Shown here piece by piece: positions 33,434-41,247 of a stretch of DNA of 64,000 bases. A program made the position numbers and the translations under genes. Below the pieces are notes generated by a model. That model was given only the letters and a program-made list of their open reading frames with translations, was not told the DNA's origin and searched no databases. Location: the NCBI RefSeq assembly GCF_900111005.1, contig NZ_FOFV01000014.1, positions 124,001 through 188,000 of the forward strand. The letters are read 5' to 3'. The stretch comes from Lentzea albida (GTDB lineage: Bacteria > Actinomycetota > Actinomycetes > Mycobacteriales > Pseudonocardiaceae). Within the stretch, counting starts at the first letter, position 1, and each line of letters opens with the position of its first letter.

Positions 33434-33829
33434 CTACCCTTCGGATCGCCGCCAGACCGCGTCGTACTTGGCCTGCTTCTCGCGGTCCTGCACGGCGTTG
33501 CGGTCCCGGCGCCCCTGCGTCGCCGTTCCTCTCGGATACCCGTATTTCGTCAGCCTATGGTCCACACTTTCAGGTGCGTAGGACAGCGCGAAGTACAGCC
33601 CCACAACGAAACCGAGCGCACCGCACGCGATCGCGAGCGGCCACGGCGAACCGAGTCCGAACACGAGTGCGAGCGCGATGACCGTGGTGAGTGGCGTGAC
33701 CTGCACGAGGCTGCGCACCGTGAAGCGCAGCAACCACTTCGGACCGGTCACGTCGTCGTACACGAACTGCCGGTAGCGCTGCGGCAGCCTGCCGCCCGCG
33801 TAGTACCAGACCTTCAGCGCCGGGTTCAC
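33434..33829 (-). CDS. DUF5313 membrane protein
   Basis: 131 aa. KVWYYAGGRLPQRYRQFVYDD at the N-terminus, two central spans (LTTVIALALVFGLG and AIACGALGFVVGLYFALSY) and a basic C-terminus (HRLTKYGYP, then RRDRNAVQDREKQAKYDAVW) are the pattern of DUF5313. The GTG start at 33829 overlaps the MarR stop (GTGA), so translation is coupled to the regulator. Function unknown; it is a common small protein in mycolic-acid and related actinobacteria. Confidence 0.78.
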   Translation of the reverse strand: MNPALKVWYYAGGRLPQRYRQFVYDDVTGPKWLLRFTVRSLVQVTPLTTVIALALVFGLGSPWPLAIACGALGFVVGLYFALSYAPESVDHRLTKYGYPRGTATQGRRDRNAVQDREKQAKYDAVWRRSEG

Positions 33830-34275
33830 CGGGTCGCCTTCGCGATCACCTTGTGCAGCACCTGGTTCAGCTGCGCGAGCTCTTCGAACGTCATGTCGAG
33901 CTGCTCCACGACCTTGAAGGGAATCTTGAGCGCCTCGTTGCGGAGTTCCTGCCCCGTGGCCGTCAGCGTGAGCGCGAGCGCGCGCTCGTCCGCCTTGTCC
34001 CGCTGCCGCTCGACGTACCCGATCGCCTCCAGCCGCTTGAGCAGCGGGCTGAGGGTGCCGGGGTCGAGCTGCAGGGCGTTGCTCAGGTCCTTGACCGTGC
34101 GCGGCGACCGCTCCCAGAGCGCCAGCATCACCAGGTACTGGGGATGCGTGAGGTTCAGCGGCTCCAGGATCGGCCGGTAGACCGCGATCACCGTGCGTGA
34201 TGCCACGGCGAGGGCGAAGCAAACCTGCCGCTCGAGCTCGAGCGGGTTCTCCGGAACGATTGGTGTACTAATCAT
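33826..34275 (-). CDS. MarR-family transcriptional regulator (OhrR-like)
   Basis: 149 aa from the ATG at 34275. LERQVCFALAVASRTVIAVYR places a Cys near residue 19, as in the OhrR/MgrA redox-sensing subgroup (Cys on helix 1). The winged helix is TVKDLSNALQLDPGTLSPLLKRLEAIGYVERQRDKADERALALTLT. It likely represses its own operon or organic-hydroperoxide genes and is inactivated by oxidation. There is no ohr gene in the window. Two direct repeats cover its start codon. No clear Shine-Dalgarno is seen, so the message may be leaderless or begin at the GTG at 34287. Confidence 0.85.
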   Translation of the reverse strand: MISTPIVPENPLELERQVCFALAVASRTVIAVYRPILEPLNLTHPQYLVMLALWERSPRTVKDLSNALQLDPGTLSPLLKRLEAIGYVERQRDKADERALALTLTATGQELRNEALKIPFKVVEQLDMTFEELAQLNQVLHKVIAKATR

Positions 34276-34283
34276 TGGTGTAC
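34260..34283. promoter_or_regulatory. Direct repeat over the MarR start, possible autoregulatory operator
   Basis: TTGGTGTAC occurs at 34260-34268 and 34275-34283, a 15-bp period, spanning the start codon of the MarR gene at 34275. The second copy continues into the perfect palindrome GTGTACAC (34278-34285). Binding here would block initiation of the regulator's own gene. Inferred only from position and symmetry. Confidence 0.4.
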
Positions 34284-34336
34284 ACACTAACTGGAGGGCA
34301 GGCTCGGGTCCACGAGGTGTGGTGCACGAGACTCGG

Positions 34337-35161
34337 CTACTTCAAGGCCTCCGCGAGCACCTCCGCCGTGACGGCGGCGCCCTTCCGCGTCAGCACCGTG
34401 CCCCCGTGGTCGACCTCGGTGATCAGCACCGGCTCGCGCAGCACGGGCAGCGCCGCGCGGAACCCGGCGGCCTGCTCCGCGGTGTACGCGGGCGCGCTGT
34501 CCGCACCGACGCTCCACTCGGCGTGCACGAACCACGTCGGCACGGTCAGCTCCTGCCAGCGCGACTCGCCGAAGACGACGTCACGGGTGTCGGCGAGCAG
34601 CGTCTCCGCGGGTAGCCGCAGGTGCCCGTCGGCGGTCAGGTCGTGCGTGTAGTACTCGCGGACCAGCGGGTCGGTCGTGTCGATGAGCGGGTCCACCACC
34701 GCCTGGACGGCCAGGTACTCGTCCGGGGTCCACGTGCGTTCGCGGGCCGCCAGTTGCGGGGCGAGGGCGGCCGTGAGGATCTCCTCGGTCATCTGCGCGT
34801 GCGCGGGCATGGGGAAGCCGCCGTCCACGAGCACGAGCGCGCGCACTCGGTCCGGATAGCGCACGGCCAGGTCCACGGCGACGTAGCCGCCCATCGACAT
34901 GCCGGCCACCGTCGCCGACGGGAGTTCCAGGGCGTCGAGCACGCGGACCATGTCGTCGGCGTGCTGCCGGATCGTGGCACCGGGGACCCCGGAGCTGTCG
35001 CCCCGGCCGCGCAGGTCGGGGGTGATCAGCGAGAACCCGTGGGCGGCGACCCGGTTCCACAGCTTGCGGCTGCCGCTGACGCCGTGGATCGCCAGCACGG
35101 GCGCGGTGTGGCCGTCGTGGATCTCGACGGCGAGGTCGCCACCGTCAACGGGAACGAGCAT
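34337..35161 (-). CDS. Alpha/beta hydrolase
   Basis: 274 aa. AIHGVSGSRKLW forms the oxyanion region, PDLRGRGDS the following loop, and AGMSMGGYVAVDLA the nucleophile elbow with the catalytic Ser. ITEVDHGGTVLTRKG near the C-terminus holds the catalytic His. The acid is probably an Asp/Glu in the HAEWSVGADS segment. It is an intracellular esterase/lipase-like enzyme with unknown substrate. It lies 61 bp upstream of the MarR gene and 9 bp downstream of the FAD oxidoreductase, so a longer minus-strand operon from the TetR gene is possible. Confidence 0.85.
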   Translation of the reverse strand: MLVPVDGGDLAVEIHDGHTAPVLAIHGVSGSRKLWNRVAAHGFSLITPDLRGRGDSSGVPGATIRQHADDMVRVLDALELPSATVAGMSMGGYVAVDLAVRYPDRVRALVLVDGGFPMPAHAQMTEEILTAALAPQLAARERTWTPDEYLAVQAVVDPLIDTTDPLVREYYTHDLTADGHLRLPAETLLADTRDVVFGESRWQELTVPTWFVHAEWSVGADSAPAYTAEQAAGFRAALPVLREPVLITEVDHGGTVLTRKGAAVTAEVLAEALK

Positions 35162-35170
35162 GCGAACTCC

Positions 35171-36493
35171 TTAGGCCTTGCCCGGGTTGAAGATGTTCAG
35201 CGGGTCGAGCGCGTTCTTGACGGCCCGGTGGACGGCGTGCGCGTCGGGGCCGAGTTCGCGGATCATGCCGTCGCGCTTGAGCAGGCCCACGCCGTGCTCG
35301 CCGGTGACGGTGCCGCCCAGTTCGAAGGCCCCGTCGATGATGTCCTCGAACGCCGCCTGGGCCGCGACGCGCGCGTTCTCGTCGCCGGGCGGGGTGATCA
35401 GCAACGGGTGCAGGTTGCCGTCGCCCGCGTGCGCGATGGTGGCGATCCGAACTCCGTGGCGCGCGCCGATGTCCTCGATGCGCGCGAGCATCGCGGGCAC
35501 CTGGGTGCGCGGCACGCACACGTCCTCGGTGAGCAGCGGGCCCAGGCGCTCCAGTGCCGGGTAGGTGAGGCGGCGGGCGGCGAAGAGGGCTTCGGCCTCG
35601 GTCGAGTCCGTGGACCGTTCCGTCCAGGCGGCGCCCGCGTCCGTGAAGGCCGCGACCAGGCCGTCGGCGTCCTCGGCCGTCTCGGCGCGGGCCAGCAGCA
35701 TGGCCTCGGTGTCCGGCTCGATGCCGAGGTGCTTCCAGTCCTCGACGGCCTGCAGGCACGCGCGGTCGACCAGTTCCAGCGCGGCGGGCTGCAGACCGCG
35801 ACCGGTCGCCAGCGCGACGGCCTGACCGGCGGCGACGAGGGTGTCGAACGCGCCGACGACGGTGTCCGCCGGGCGCGGGGCGGGACGCAGGCGAACGGTG
35901 ATCTCGGTGACGACGCCGAGCGTGCCCTCCGAGCCGACGAGCAGGCTGGTCAGGTCGTACCCGGCGACGCCCTTGGTGGTGCGCCGGCCGAGTCGCACCG
36001 CCGTGCCGTACTCGACGGGCCCGCCCATCACGGCCTCCAGGCCGAGCACGTAGTCGCGCGTCACGCCGTACTTGAGGCAGCACAGGCCGCCCGCGTTCGT
36101 GGCGACGTTGCCGCCGATCGTCGACCACGGCGAGCTGGCCGGGTCCGGCGGGTACCAGAGGCCCTGCGCCGCAACGGCTTTCTTGAGGTCGTCGTTGACG
36201 ACACCCGGCTGCACGACGGCGAGCAGGTTGTCCCTGTCGATCTCCACGACCTCGGTCATCCTGCTGAGGTCGAGCACCAGGCAGCCGTCGACGGCGTTGG
36301 CGCCACCGGACAGTCCCGTGCCCGCACCGCGCGGCACGATCGGGATGTGCTTCTCCGCGCAGAACCTGACGGCCTCCTGGACGTCCTTTGTGGACTGAGG
36401 GCGGAACGCGGCGTACGGCGTGCCCGCCGGTGCCCACTCGGCCTCGTCGTGGCTGAGTCCGGCCAGGGTGTTCGGGTCGGTGATGAGCTTCAT
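35171..36493 (-). CDS. FAD-linked oxidase (glycolate oxidase GlcD / D-lactate dehydrogenase-like)
   Basis: 440 aa. The PCMH-type FAD domain shows PIVPRGAGTGLSGGANAV, DPASSPWSTIGGNVATNAGG and LLVGSEGTLGVVTEITVRL; the C-terminal cap has IAHAGDGNLHPLL and GEHGVGLLKRDGM. These are the classic motifs of 2-hydroxy-acid oxidases of the GlcD/DLD type, which pass electrons to the respiratory chain or another acceptor. No GlcE/GlcF partners are present, so it may act alone like D-lactate dehydrogenases. GGAGAGGCC precedes the ATG at 36493, which overlaps the TetR stop (ATGA); the regulator probably controls it. Confidence 0.9.
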   Translation of the reverse strand: MKLITDPNTLAGLSHDEAEWAPAGTPYAAFRPQSTKDVQEAVRFCAEKHIPIVPRGAGTGLSGGANAVDGCLVLDLSRMTEVVEIDRDNLLAVVQPGVVNDDLKKAVAAQGLWYPPDPASSPWSTIGGNVATNAGGLCCLKYGVTRDYVLGLEAVMGGPVEYGTAVRLGRRTTKGVAGYDLTSLLVGSEGTLGVVTEITVRLRPAPRPADTVVGAFDTLVAAGQAVALATGRGLQPAALELVDRACLQAVEDWKHLGIEPDTEAMLLARAETAEDADGLVAAFTDAGAAWTERSTDSTEAEALFAARRLTYPALERLGPLLTEDVCVPRTQVPAMLARIEDIGARHGVRIATIAHAGDGNLHPLLITPPGDENARVAAQAAFEDIIDGAFELGGTVTGEHGVGLLKRDGMIRELGPDAHAVHRAVKNALDPLNIFNPGKA

Positions 36494-37104
36494 GGCCTCT
36501 CCAACGCGCCGTGCGCGGCCTTGTGCACCACGCGTTCCAGTTCCGCGCCCCACGCCGGCGGGGTGGTGTCCGCGTGGACGGGCACGACCCCCATGCCCGC
36601 CACCGCGAACCGCGCGAAGAGCAGCAGGTCGAAGGCCTGGGCGGGGGACGCGAGCGGCGGCGTCAGGATCGTCGCGATCTGCTGGGCGCCGGTGGTGAGC
36701 TCCTGGGTGCCGGTCGCGATCAGGTCGGGCTCGGAGATGATCACCGCCCGGCGGCCGAGCTCCAGCGCCCACTGCTCCGGGGTGATCGTGTCGACGGCCG
36801 TGCGCACCGCTTTCGCCAGCGCCGCAACGGGATCCGGGTCCGGCGCGAGTGCGCGGACGACGCGGCTGAGGAACGCGTCGTACCAGAAGATCGCGGCCTT
36901 GGTGCCGAACGTGCGGAAGAGGGTGCGTTCCGACACGCCCGCGCGATCGGCGATGGCCTTGGTCGACGTGGCCGCGAAACCCCGGTCGAGGCACAGGGTG
37001 ATGGCCGCCTCCTGGATCGCCAGGCGGGTGCGCAGCTCCTTCGCGGCGCGGGTGGTCAAGGTGTCCACGCCGTCACCGTAGCCGAAAAAGTCAGTAACTG
37101 CCAT
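36490..37104 (-). CDS. TetR-family transcriptional regulator
   Basis: 204 aa. The DNA-binding helices are in RLAIQEAAITLCLDRGFAAT, then TKAIADRAGVSERTLFRTFGTKAAIFWYD (about 28-75); the remainder is the ligand-binding helical bundle. Translational coupling to the downstream FAD oxidase makes that gene its likely target, with a 2-hydroxy acid as possible effector. The ATG at 37104 gives an extra 12 residues before a possible GTG start (VDTLTTRAAKELR). The AT-richer 55-bp gap to the glycosyltransferase at 37160 contains CAGTAACTG and a TGTCAGTTGATGTCA segment that could be operator half-sites. Confidence 0.88.
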   Translation of the reverse strand: MAVTDFFGYGDGVDTLTTRAAKELRTRLAIQEAAITLCLDRGFAATSTKAIADRAGVSERTLFRTFGTKAAIFWYDAFLSRVVRALAPDPDPVAALAKAVRTAVDTITPEQWALELGRRAVIISEPDLIATGTQELTTGAQQIATILTPPLASPAQAFDLLLFARFAVAGMGVVPVHADTTPPAWGAELERVVHKAAHGALERP

Positions 37105-37159
37105 ATTTCATGTCAGTTGATGTCATGTGTAGGGGCGAAGCGTCGGGGTACTGGAGGAC

Positions 37160-37984
37160 ATGGCCCGGACCACGGTCGTCATCGCCACGCGGAACCGCGC
37201 GGACAGCCTGCTGCACACGCTCTCGCGGCTCAGCGAACTCGCTGTGCCGGTGATCGTGGTGGACAACGCCTCCACCGACGACACGGTCGCGCGGGTGCGG
37301 CGGGACTTCCCGAGTGCCACCGTGTTCCAGGCGTCGGCGAACCAGGGCGCGGTCGCGCGCAACCACGGCGTGCTCGCGGCGCTCACCCCGTTCGTGGCTT
37401 TCGCGGACGACGACTCGTGGTGGGCGCCCGACGCGTTCGAACGAGCCGAGCCGATCTTCGACGAGCACCCCGGCCTGGGGCTCATCGCGGCGCGCACGCT
37501 CGTCGGGCCGTCGGACCGGCCGGATCCGATCACGCCGCTGCTGCGCCACAGCCCGTTGGGCGACGGGGTGGCGGGACCGTCCGTGCTGGGGTTCCTCGCC
37601 TGCTCGGCGATCGTGCGGCGGAAGGCGTTCGTCGAGGCGGGCGGGTTCAGTCCGGTGCTGTTCTTCCGCGGCGAGGAGACGTTGCTGTCGTGGGACCTCG
37701 CGGCGGCGGGATGGGCGCTCTGCTACGTCGAGGACGTGGTGGCGCACCACCACCCGGCCACCGGGCGGTCGCCGGGAGGGGAGCTGGTCGAGCGGCGCAA
37801 CGCCGTGCTGTCCGCGTGGATGCGCAGGCCGTTCGACCGGGCGCTCGCGGCGTCGGTGAAGGACCCGAAGGCCTTCGGGGCGGCGCTACCCCGGTTGCGT
37901 CAGGCGCTCCGGCAGCGCCGAGCGCTGCCGGACCACCTGGAAGCGCAGGTCAGAGCGATCGAACGGCCGCGGCGAGGCGCGTGA
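37160..37984 (+). CDS. Glycosyltransferase family 2
   Basis: 274 aa. VVIATRNRADSLLHTL, VDNASTDDTVARVRR and VAFADDDSWWAPDAF are the GT-A fold nucleotide-binding motifs with the metal-binding DDD triplet; HHHPATGRSP near residue 195 is also usual. There is no membrane anchor, so it likely works at the cytoplasmic face. GGAGGAC directly precedes the ATG. The sugar and acceptor cannot be predicted. Its last 35 bp overlap the convergent aminotransferase gene. Confidence 0.9.
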   Translation: MARTTVVIATRNRADSLLHTLSRLSELAVPVIVVDNASTDDTVARVRRDFPSATVFQASANQGAVARNHGVLAALTPFVAFADDDSWWAPDAFERAEPIFDEHPGLGLIAARTLVGPSDRPDPITPLLRHSPLGDGVAGPSVLGFLACSAIVRRKAFVEAGGFSPVLFFRGEETLLSWDLAAAGWALCYVEDVVAHHHPATGRSPGGELVERRNAVLSAWMRRPFDRALAASVKDPKAFGAALPRLRQALRQRRALPDHLEAQVRAIERPRRGA

Positions 37985-39026
37985 TGCCCTCGTCGATCTG
38001 CTCCGGCGTGACGCCCGAGAACGCGAGGCGCAGCGCGTTGTCGCCGCCCTCCAGCAGGAAGTCGGAGCCCTTGACGAACTCGACGCCGTGCTCCTTCGCG
38101 ACCGGCGCCAGCTTGTCGATCGACACGCCCGGCAGCTCGACCCACATGAAGTAACCGCCCTGCGGCGCGGTGAAGACCGCCTCCGGCAGCTCGCGCTGCA
38201 GAGCCGCCACGAGAGCGTCCCTGCGCGCACGCAGCGCCGTGCGGACGTTCACGACCGACTCCTCGAGACGGCCCGAACGGCAGTACGAGTTCACGATCGA
38301 CTGCGCCACCATGTTCGGCGAGATGTACGTGGTGGTGGCGATGTCCTGGATGGCCTTGATGGTCGCCTTCGGGCCCACCAGGTAGCCGCAGCGGATGCCG
38401 GGCGCCATGGTCTTCGAGAACGACGACGCGTAGACGACCTTGTCGTTCTCGTCCTGCGACAGCATCGTCGGCAGGGCCTCGCCCTCGAAGCGCACCTTGA
38501 CGTACGGGTCGTCCTCGAACAGCACGAAGTCGTACTGGGCCGCGAGGTCCAGCAGTCGCGCGCGCTTCGCCTCGGACAGCGTGTAGCCGGCCGGGTTCTG
38601 GAAGTTCGGGATGATGTGCGCGAGCTTCGGGCGCACCCCGCTCTCCAGCAGCTTCTCGAGCGCGTCGACGTTGATGCCGTCGGTCTCGAGCTCGATGGCG
38701 TGGACGTTCGCGCCGCGCTGGCGCAGGTTCAGCAGCGTGCGGTCGTAGGTCGGCGACTCGACCACCACGTCGTCGCCCTTGCCGACGAGCAGCTCGAACA
38801 GGAACGCGTCGGCCTGCATCGAGCCGTTGGTGACGAGCACCTGCTCCGGCTCCACGCCGTGCTGCTCCGCCAGCCAGGCGCGCAACGGCACGTAGCCCAC
38901 GCTCGTGCCGTACGCGAAGGTGCCGCCGGGGTCGTCCGTGAAGGCTTTCTGCGCTGCTTCGCGCAGGCCTTCCTGGTCGATGATGTCGAGAGAGGGCGCT
39001 CCGCGCGTGAACAGGATCGAGGCCAT
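37950..39026 (-). CDS. PLP-dependent aminotransferase, class I/II fold (LysN/MocR-like)
   Basis: 358 aa. TNGSMQADAFLFELL, IIPNFQNPAGYTLSEAKR, FEDDPYVKVRFEG and SSFSKTMAPGIRCGYLVGP (with the Schiff-base Lys) define a fold-type I aminotransferase of the 2-aminoadipate/aromatic type. No GntR DNA-binding domain is fused, so it is the enzyme rather than a MocR regulator. I start at the ATG at 39026 (MASILFTRG); a TTG at 39041 is less likely. It stands alone on the minus strand, with the PLC-like gene 30 bp upstream. Substrate possibly an aromatic or branched amino acid. Confidence 0.9.
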   Translation of the reverse strand: MASILFTRGAPSLDIIDQEGLREAAQKAFTDDPGGTFAYGTSVGYVPLRAWLAEQHGVEPEQVLVTNGSMQADAFLFELLVGKGDDVVVESPTYDRTLLNLRQRGANVHAIELETDGINVDALEKLLESGVRPKLAHIIPNFQNPAGYTLSEAKRARLLDLAAQYDFVLFEDDPYVKVRFEGEALPTMLSQDENDKVVYASSFSKTMAPGIRCGYLVGPKATIKAIQDIATTTYISPNMVAQSIVNSYCRSGRLEESVVNVRTALRARRDALVAALQRELPEAVFTAPQGGYFMWVELPGVSIDKLAPVAKEHGVEFVKGSDFLLEGGDNALRLAFSGVTPEQIDEGITRLAAAVRSL

Positions 39027-39056
39027 GCGCGGAGCGTACAACTCCCAGCATTTGGG

Positions 39057-40253
39057 CTACGGCCCATATACGTATGAGTTCAGGCGGCCGACGGCCTGCG
39101 CCGCGCCGCCGAGGTCGTAGTGGTCGACGGCGAGGAAGTTGGGCTTCTTCCTGGCCGCGGGCTGGCAGAACTGCTGTGCCCGGTTCGCGAGCTTGCCGTT
39201 GTCGGTCGTGGCGGTGCTCGTGAACGGAACGTCCCGGAAGTGGTTCATCACGAACAACGGCCGGAAGCTGCCCGTCGCCGTGAGCGGTTTTTCATCCCAT
39301 CGGGAGTAGCAGGACCAGTCGGAGCTGCCCAGCCCCGATCCCATCGACCAGTAGTTCTCGACCGTCCAGTCCTTCTGGTAGAGCACCCCCGAGTCCTCGC
39401 GCCCGTCCTTCCCGTGGTCGGTGAAGATCAGCAGCCGCTTGTCGCTGCTCCGCATCTGGCTGCGGGTGGGCCAGCCGTTCTGCCGCACGCCCTCGGCCCG
39501 GTACAGGACGTCGTTCAGCCCCTGCACCTTCCGCAGCTCGGCCCTGAGGGTGTTCGCGTCGACGTAGTCCTCCAGGAACACCGTGACGATCTCGCTGCGG
39601 TTGGCGCGCAGGAAGTCCACGATCCGCTGCAGGTCCACGTTCAGCGCCACCGGCTTGCTGACCAGCGTGCAGCTGTTGTGGCACAGGATCGCGCCGTCGG
39701 GCGTCTGGTGGATGTCGAGCATGAAGCCCCGCACGCCGTCGTTCAGCTGCTGCACGATGCCGCGCGTCTGGTTCTTGGCGAGGTTGACGAACGGCGGCGC
39801 GAACCCGCCGTCCACCCCGTTCGCGTACGCGTTGTGGGAGGTCAGGAACGTCATCTCGTCGAGCCGGGGATCCGCCGGCATCGGCGAGGTCTGAGCGGTG
39901 ACCGGCGTCAGGTACCAGCGCGACTCACCGCTGAGGGTGAAGAACTCCCACTGATCCCCGAACTGGACGGGCTGGTGAACCGCATCCCCCTGGGAACACG
40001 AACCCATGGTGAGCTGACGGGTGATGCACTGACCCGGCGAGTCGGTGTTCTCGAACCTCCCGTCGCTCAGCCGCCACTGCTGGCGGTCCTCGTTGCCCTT
40101 GGGGCGGTGCAGTTCGACTCCAGCGCCGCTCTGGGCGACGTTGAGACCGGTCCGGACACCGGTGACGTAGAACGTGCCGGCCGGGGCCGCTTGCGCGGGG
40201 GCGGGCACCAGGGGCAGGAGCAGCAGGGCTGCGATGGCAGGGAGGTATCGCAT
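39057..40253 (-). CDS. Secreted PI-PLC X-domain protein with N-terminal lectin-like region
   Basis: 398 aa. A signal peptide (MRYLPAIAALLLLPLVPAPA, then QAA) is followed by about 100 residues with a QQWRL motif and Cys pairs, reminiscent of one ricin-type beta-trefoil repeat set. The phospholipase-like barrel follows: FLTSHNAYANG carries the first catalytic His and DGAILCHNSCT the second; VTVFLEDYVD supplies an acidic residue. Such bacterial enzymes cleave phosphatidylinositol or GPI-like lipids without Ca2+. No clear Shine-Dalgarno precedes the ATG at 40253, and the frame is open for 46 codons upstream without similarity to anything. Confidence 0.82.
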   Translation of the reverse strand: MRYLPAIAALLLLPLVPAPAQAAPAGTFYVTGVRTGLNVAQSGAGVELHRPKGNEDRQQWRLSDGRFENTDSPGQCITRQLTMGSCSQGDAVHQPVQFGDQWEFFTLSGESRWYLTPVTAQTSPMPADPRLDEMTFLTSHNAYANGVDGGFAPPFVNLAKNQTRGIVQQLNDGVRGFMLDIHQTPDGAILCHNSCTLVSKPVALNVDLQRIVDFLRANRSEIVTVFLEDYVDANTLRAELRKVQGLNDVLYRAEGVRQNGWPTRSQMRSSDKRLLIFTDHGKDGREDSGVLYQKDWTVENYWSMGSGLGSSDWSCYSRWDEKPLTATGSFRPLFVMNHFRDVPFTSTATTDNGKLANRAQQFCQPAARKKPNFLAVDHYDLGGAAQAVGRLNSYVYGP

Positions 40254-40391
40254 GTGACCAGGGTCATCCATCCGGGTGAAACATGAAACCGCTTCAACCG
40301 TTTGGACGTTTAACACTGTGGGTATCCCACGCAACGTGAACCGCTCTTGCCGAGCAGGGCACACCGCACGAACAGAGCAGTACAACTCCAC

Positions 40392-40477
40392 GGCAGCCGT
40401 CGCCCAGCCGAAGGGTTAGGGCCGGTCTCGGGCGCCGCCTTCACAAGCCGCGCAGGGTTCGACTCCCTCGGTTGCCA
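40392..40477 (+). other. Degenerate tRNA-like sequence (class II size), probable tRNA pseudogene
   Basis: GGCAGCC (40392-40398) pairs along its full length with GGTTGCC (40470-40476, one G-U), followed by a discriminator A; the 86-base span equals a Ser/Leu-class tRNA. A T-arm (40453-40469) has the conserved TTCGA(C/T)T loop and four of five stem pairs. A D-stem CCC/GGG can be drawn, but the anticodon arm near 40419-40435 has a mismatch and lacks U33. No CCA is encoded. It may be a decayed tRNA or an old attachment site. Confidence 0.35.
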
Positions 40478-40854
40478 CTCGCTCGCAGGGCTTCCTGCCG
40501 GGCACTCCTCGTCGACATCCCGCGGCGGGCAGGACAGGCGTCGTGGCCGACGGGCCGCGGCGCCTGTGTCGTGTGCGGGGTGCCGTCCTCAGCGCTCGCC
40601 CCGGCCGGACGGCCGGGCCGCTCCCGGACCTCCCCACCGCCCCCGAGGAGCGCGCGGCACCACGTCGGCCCGCCGGTCCCCGAGACCCGTCCCGAGCCTG
40701 CGGGCCCAGACCTGGGTGGGGAGCTCACCGCGGAACGAGGCGACGATGCGCACAGCGGGTACCGGCCTTTCGATCGTGGAGCGCTCCGGTCGAAGCACGT
40801 GATCACCATGGCAGGCAGGTCTGACAATTTCGGGAAACCGCAGTTCAGGGCATC

Positions 40855-40889
40855 AAAAAGGCCCGCCCGGCACGAATGCCGGACGGGCC
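40855..40889 (-). terminator. Rho-independent terminator of the cold-shock gene
   Basis: Inverted repeat GGCCCGcCCGGC (40860-40871) and GCCGGaCGGGCC (40878-40889), 12 bp with one mismatch and a 6-base loop, followed on the minus strand by five T. It lies 15 bases after the cspA stop. Confidence 0.85.
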
Positions 40890-40903
40890 CCGAAGAGCTC
40901 ACA

Positions 40904-41107
40904 TCAGATGACGCGGACGTCCTGCGCCTGCGGTCCCTTCTGACCCTGACCGATCTCGAACTCCACGCGCTGCTGCTCGTCGAGCGACTTGAAGCCCGAG
41001 CCGGAGATCTGCGAGTAGTGCACGAACACGTCCGGACCACCGCCGTCCTGCGCGATGAATCCGAAGCCCTTCTCGCCGTTGAACCACTTCACGGTGCCCT
41101 GCGCCAT
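40904..41107 (-). CDS. cspA: Cold-shock domain protein
   Basis: 67 aa, the standard CspA length. KWFNGEKGFGFIAQDGG is RNP1 and DVFVHYSQI is RNP2, giving a single five-strand OB fold that binds single-stranded RNA and DNA as a chaperone. GGGAG lies 9 bases before the ATG. It has its own terminator and a GC-moderate 140-bp upstream region shared with the divergent monooxygenase operon; as for other csp genes, the 5' leader may be regulatory, but no particular fold is obvious. Confidence 0.96.
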   Translation of the reverse strand: MAQGTVKWFNGEKGFGFIAQDGGGPDVFVHYSQISGSGFKSLDEQQRVEFEIGQGQKGPQAQDVRVI

Positions 41108-41247
41108 ACCGATTGCTCCCTAGATGATGGACCCCCGCCAGAGCGAGGTTCGCGCGCAGTCTGCCAGGCACAGGTCTCTCTCACATCGTGGTTAGCCCGG
41201 TGGTGTGAAGAAGTAAGTTGGACCGGGTACCACCGAGAGGAGCAGGG

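Larger units (their letters stand above)
40254..40903. other. 650-bp non-coding interval upstream of the PLC-like gene
   Basis: No gene-like frame with family similarity is visible. It contains the promoter region of the PLC-like gene (AT-richer around 40280-40330), a degenerate tRNA-like sequence (40392-40477) and the terminator of the cold-shock gene (40855-40889). The open frame at 40472-41251 runs antisense through the cold-shock gene and has no credible translation. Confidence 0.5.

Noticed and set aside
40392..40477. Functional tRNA gene
   Set aside because: Acceptor and T-arm are good, but the anticodon stem has a mismatch, U33 is missing and no anticodon fits, so only a relic is reported.
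41108..41247. SAM or methionine-related riboswitch before the salvage operon
   Set aside because: I looked for paired elements with the SAM-I, SAM-II or SAM-IV type cores and saw none in this 140-bp region.
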